From positions 1 through 25,009 of the forward strand of contig JAYEIA010000272.1 of the NCBI GenBank assembly GCA_034659855.1: a stretch of DNA of 25,009 bases, read 5' to 3'. This DNA is from JAYEIA01 sp034659855 (GTDB lineage: Bacteria > Bacteroidota > Bacteroidia > Bacteroidales > JAADGE01). Positions 23,923 to 25,009 of this stretch are shown here, one piece after another. Below the pieces are notes generated by a model. That model had not been told where the DNA came from. It searched no databases and saw nothing but the letters and a program-made list of their open reading frames with translations. Both the position numbers and the translations under genes were made by a program. Position 1 is the first letter of the stretch; every line of letters begins with the position of its first letter.

Positions 23923-25009
23923 ATGAAGAACTTTAAACTTGCGGCTATATCCATAGTACTGATAGTTGCCCTGACGTTAAATCTTAATGCCCAAAGAAGC
24001 ATTTATGAACCTTTGGACATCAGCAAAACTGAGTTTTCATTTGATGACTTCGGAACCATGTGGACTTTTGATGCCGTGCCCAAAGAGGATTACAGCGAAA
24101 GCCTTAATTTTTCCCCGACGGATGAGTGGCTCACCGATGTACAAAAATCTGCCTTAGAGCTGGGTAATGGTTGCTCGGCTGCTTTTGTCTCTTCAGACGG
24201 ACTGATTATGACTAATCACCATTGCATAAGAGGAAGGTTGAAAGATATTGAACAAAAAGGCGAAAACCTGTATAAAAACGGATATTACGCCAAAACATTA
24301 AAAGATGAACGCATTATTCCCGGTCTCTTTGCCGACCAATTAATCGAAATAAAAGATGCCACGGATGCGATTCATAAAGCCATGGAAAAAGGTAAAACAG
24401 ACAATGAACGTATTGATTTGAAAGAAAAGAAAATAGAAGAACTCGAAAAGAAGTATTCCCAAAAAACCGGTTTACACGCCAAAATGATAACACTTTACAA
24501 TGGCGGAAAATACTCACTGCACTTGTATAAAAGATATAATGACCTGAGACTTGTAATGGCACCCGATGTTCAGATTGCTGCTACGGGCTGGGATTGGGAT
24601 AATTTTACTTATCCGCGTTACGAGCTTGATTTTGCATTTCTGAGAGCTTATGATTCTGAAGGGAATCCGGTGAAAGTTACCCACTTTTTTGAATGGAGCG
24701 AAAAAGGGGCAGAGACTGACGAAGCTGTGTTTGTAATTGGCCGCCCCGGAAATACAGACCGGCTTTTGTCTATGAAACAATTGGAGTATTTCAGAGATTT
24801 AAGACATCCGCAGGTTTTGCACCGCCTCAATGAAGTTTATGAAGCTTATTTTGAATATTACACAAACCATCCGAACAAACAGGCTAAGCTTTTGAGTCGC
24901 CTACTTTCGGTTGCCAACGGAAGAAAAGCCTATGCCGGAATGCTTATGGGCTTAAATGATGAGTACTTGATGAAAAAGAAATACGATTTTGAGAATAAAT
25001 TAAAAGCCA
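23923..25009 (+). CDS. S46 family dipeptidyl peptidase (DPP7/DPP11 type), N-terminal part (3' truncated)
   Basis: A secreted or periplasmic serine dipeptidase that releases dipeptides from oligopeptides, part of amino-acid nutrition in Bacteroidota. The frame runs open from the ATG at 23923 to the window end (about 362 residues of an expected ~720). The N-terminus MKNFKLAAISIVLIVALTLN followed by LNAQ is a signal peptide. The family block GNGCSAAFVSSDGLIMTNHHC (81-101) carries the catalytic histidine (in HH, 99-100) between the paired cysteines. GWDWDNFTYPRYELDFAFLR (222-241) carries the catalytic aspartate at about D236. The serine lies in the missing half. The residue that separates DPP7 (hydrophobic P1) from DPP11 (acidic P1) is also missing, so the specificity is not determined. 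Confidence 0.93.
   Translation, partial: MKNFKLAAISIVLIVALTLNLNAQRSIYEPLDISKTEFSFDDFGTMWTFDAVPKEDYSESLNFSPTDEWLTDVQKSALELGNGCSAAFVSSDGLIMTNHHCIRGRLKDIEQKGENLYKNGYYAKTLKDERIIPGLFADQLIEIKDATDAIHKAMEKGKTDNERIDLKEKKIEELEKKYSQKTGLHAKMITLYNGGKYSLHLYKRYNDLRLVMAPDVQIAATGWDWDNFTYPRYELDFAFLRAYDSEGNPVKVTHFFEWSEKGAETDEAVFVIGRPGNTDRLLSMKQLEYFRDLRHPQVLHRLNEVYEAYFEYYTNHPNKQAKLLSRLLSVANGRKAYAGMLMGLNDEYLMKKKYDFENKLKA

Noticed and set aside
1..25009. CRISPR arrays or complete insertion sequences
   Set aside because: No regularly spaced short repeats and no transposase gene were found; the repeated elements are single dispersed units.

Overview
The window looks like a chromosomal segment of an AT-rich, non-pathogen-specific member of the Bacteroidota. 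Several things point there. Start regions lack clear Shine-Dalgarno motifs and instead carry copies of the Bacteroidota -7 promoter box TAnnTTTG. Several protein families are typical of the phylum: an S46 dipeptidyl peptidase, a long-form acyl-CoA dehydrogenase beside etfBA, a DUF3352-like/MORN protein, and the secreted family commonly mislabelled 'asparagine synthetase B'. Most of the window is ordinary core genome. The accessory signal lies in intergenic repeats and one restriction-modification gene.

Layout. Positions 2-418: 3' end of a class V aminotransferase (cysteine desulfurase-like). 419-920: a repeat-rich spacer ending in the ftsK promoter. 921-4346: ftsK and a LolA-like carrier protein. 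4350-6957 (minus): trmN6 and dnaB. 6958-7639: a spacer with two copies of a ~103-bp inverted-repeat-ended element. 7640-10051 (minus): a single-chain type IIG-like restriction/methyltransferase. 10150-13660 (minus): a two-gene unit of envelope or secreted proteins of unknown function. 13907-14088 (minus): tRNA-Val(UAC) with its own promoter and terminator. 14257-16530: maeB, with a strong terminator. 16868-20528 (minus): etfB-etfA-acyl-CoA dehydrogenase, with another copy of the 103-bp element in its leader. 21005-22666 (minus): an acyl-CoA synthetase. 22667-23187: a spacer with a long hairpin inside a putative inverted-repeat-ended unit. 23188-23829 (minus): nth, divergent from 23923-25009, the 5' part of an S46 peptidase.

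How the genes fit together. The acyl-CoA synthetase, acyl-CoA dehydrogenase and EtfAB form a fatty-acid activation and first-oxidation module. MaeB supplies pyruvate and reducing equivalents from malate. FtsK, DnaB and Nth serve chromosome segregation, replication and repair. TrmN6 and its expected substrate, tRNA-Val(UAC) with A37, both occur here.

No complete insertion sequence, CRISPR array, prophage or multi-gene defence island was seen. The best leads for something undescribed are four items. First, a four-copy, ~100-bp intergenic element (3470, 7134, 7521, 20556), one copy lying between the probable etf promoter and its gene. Second, the paired palindromic units at 434-709. Third, the hairpin-containing unit at 22942-23137. 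Fourth, the two-gene secreted/membrane unit at 10150-13660.
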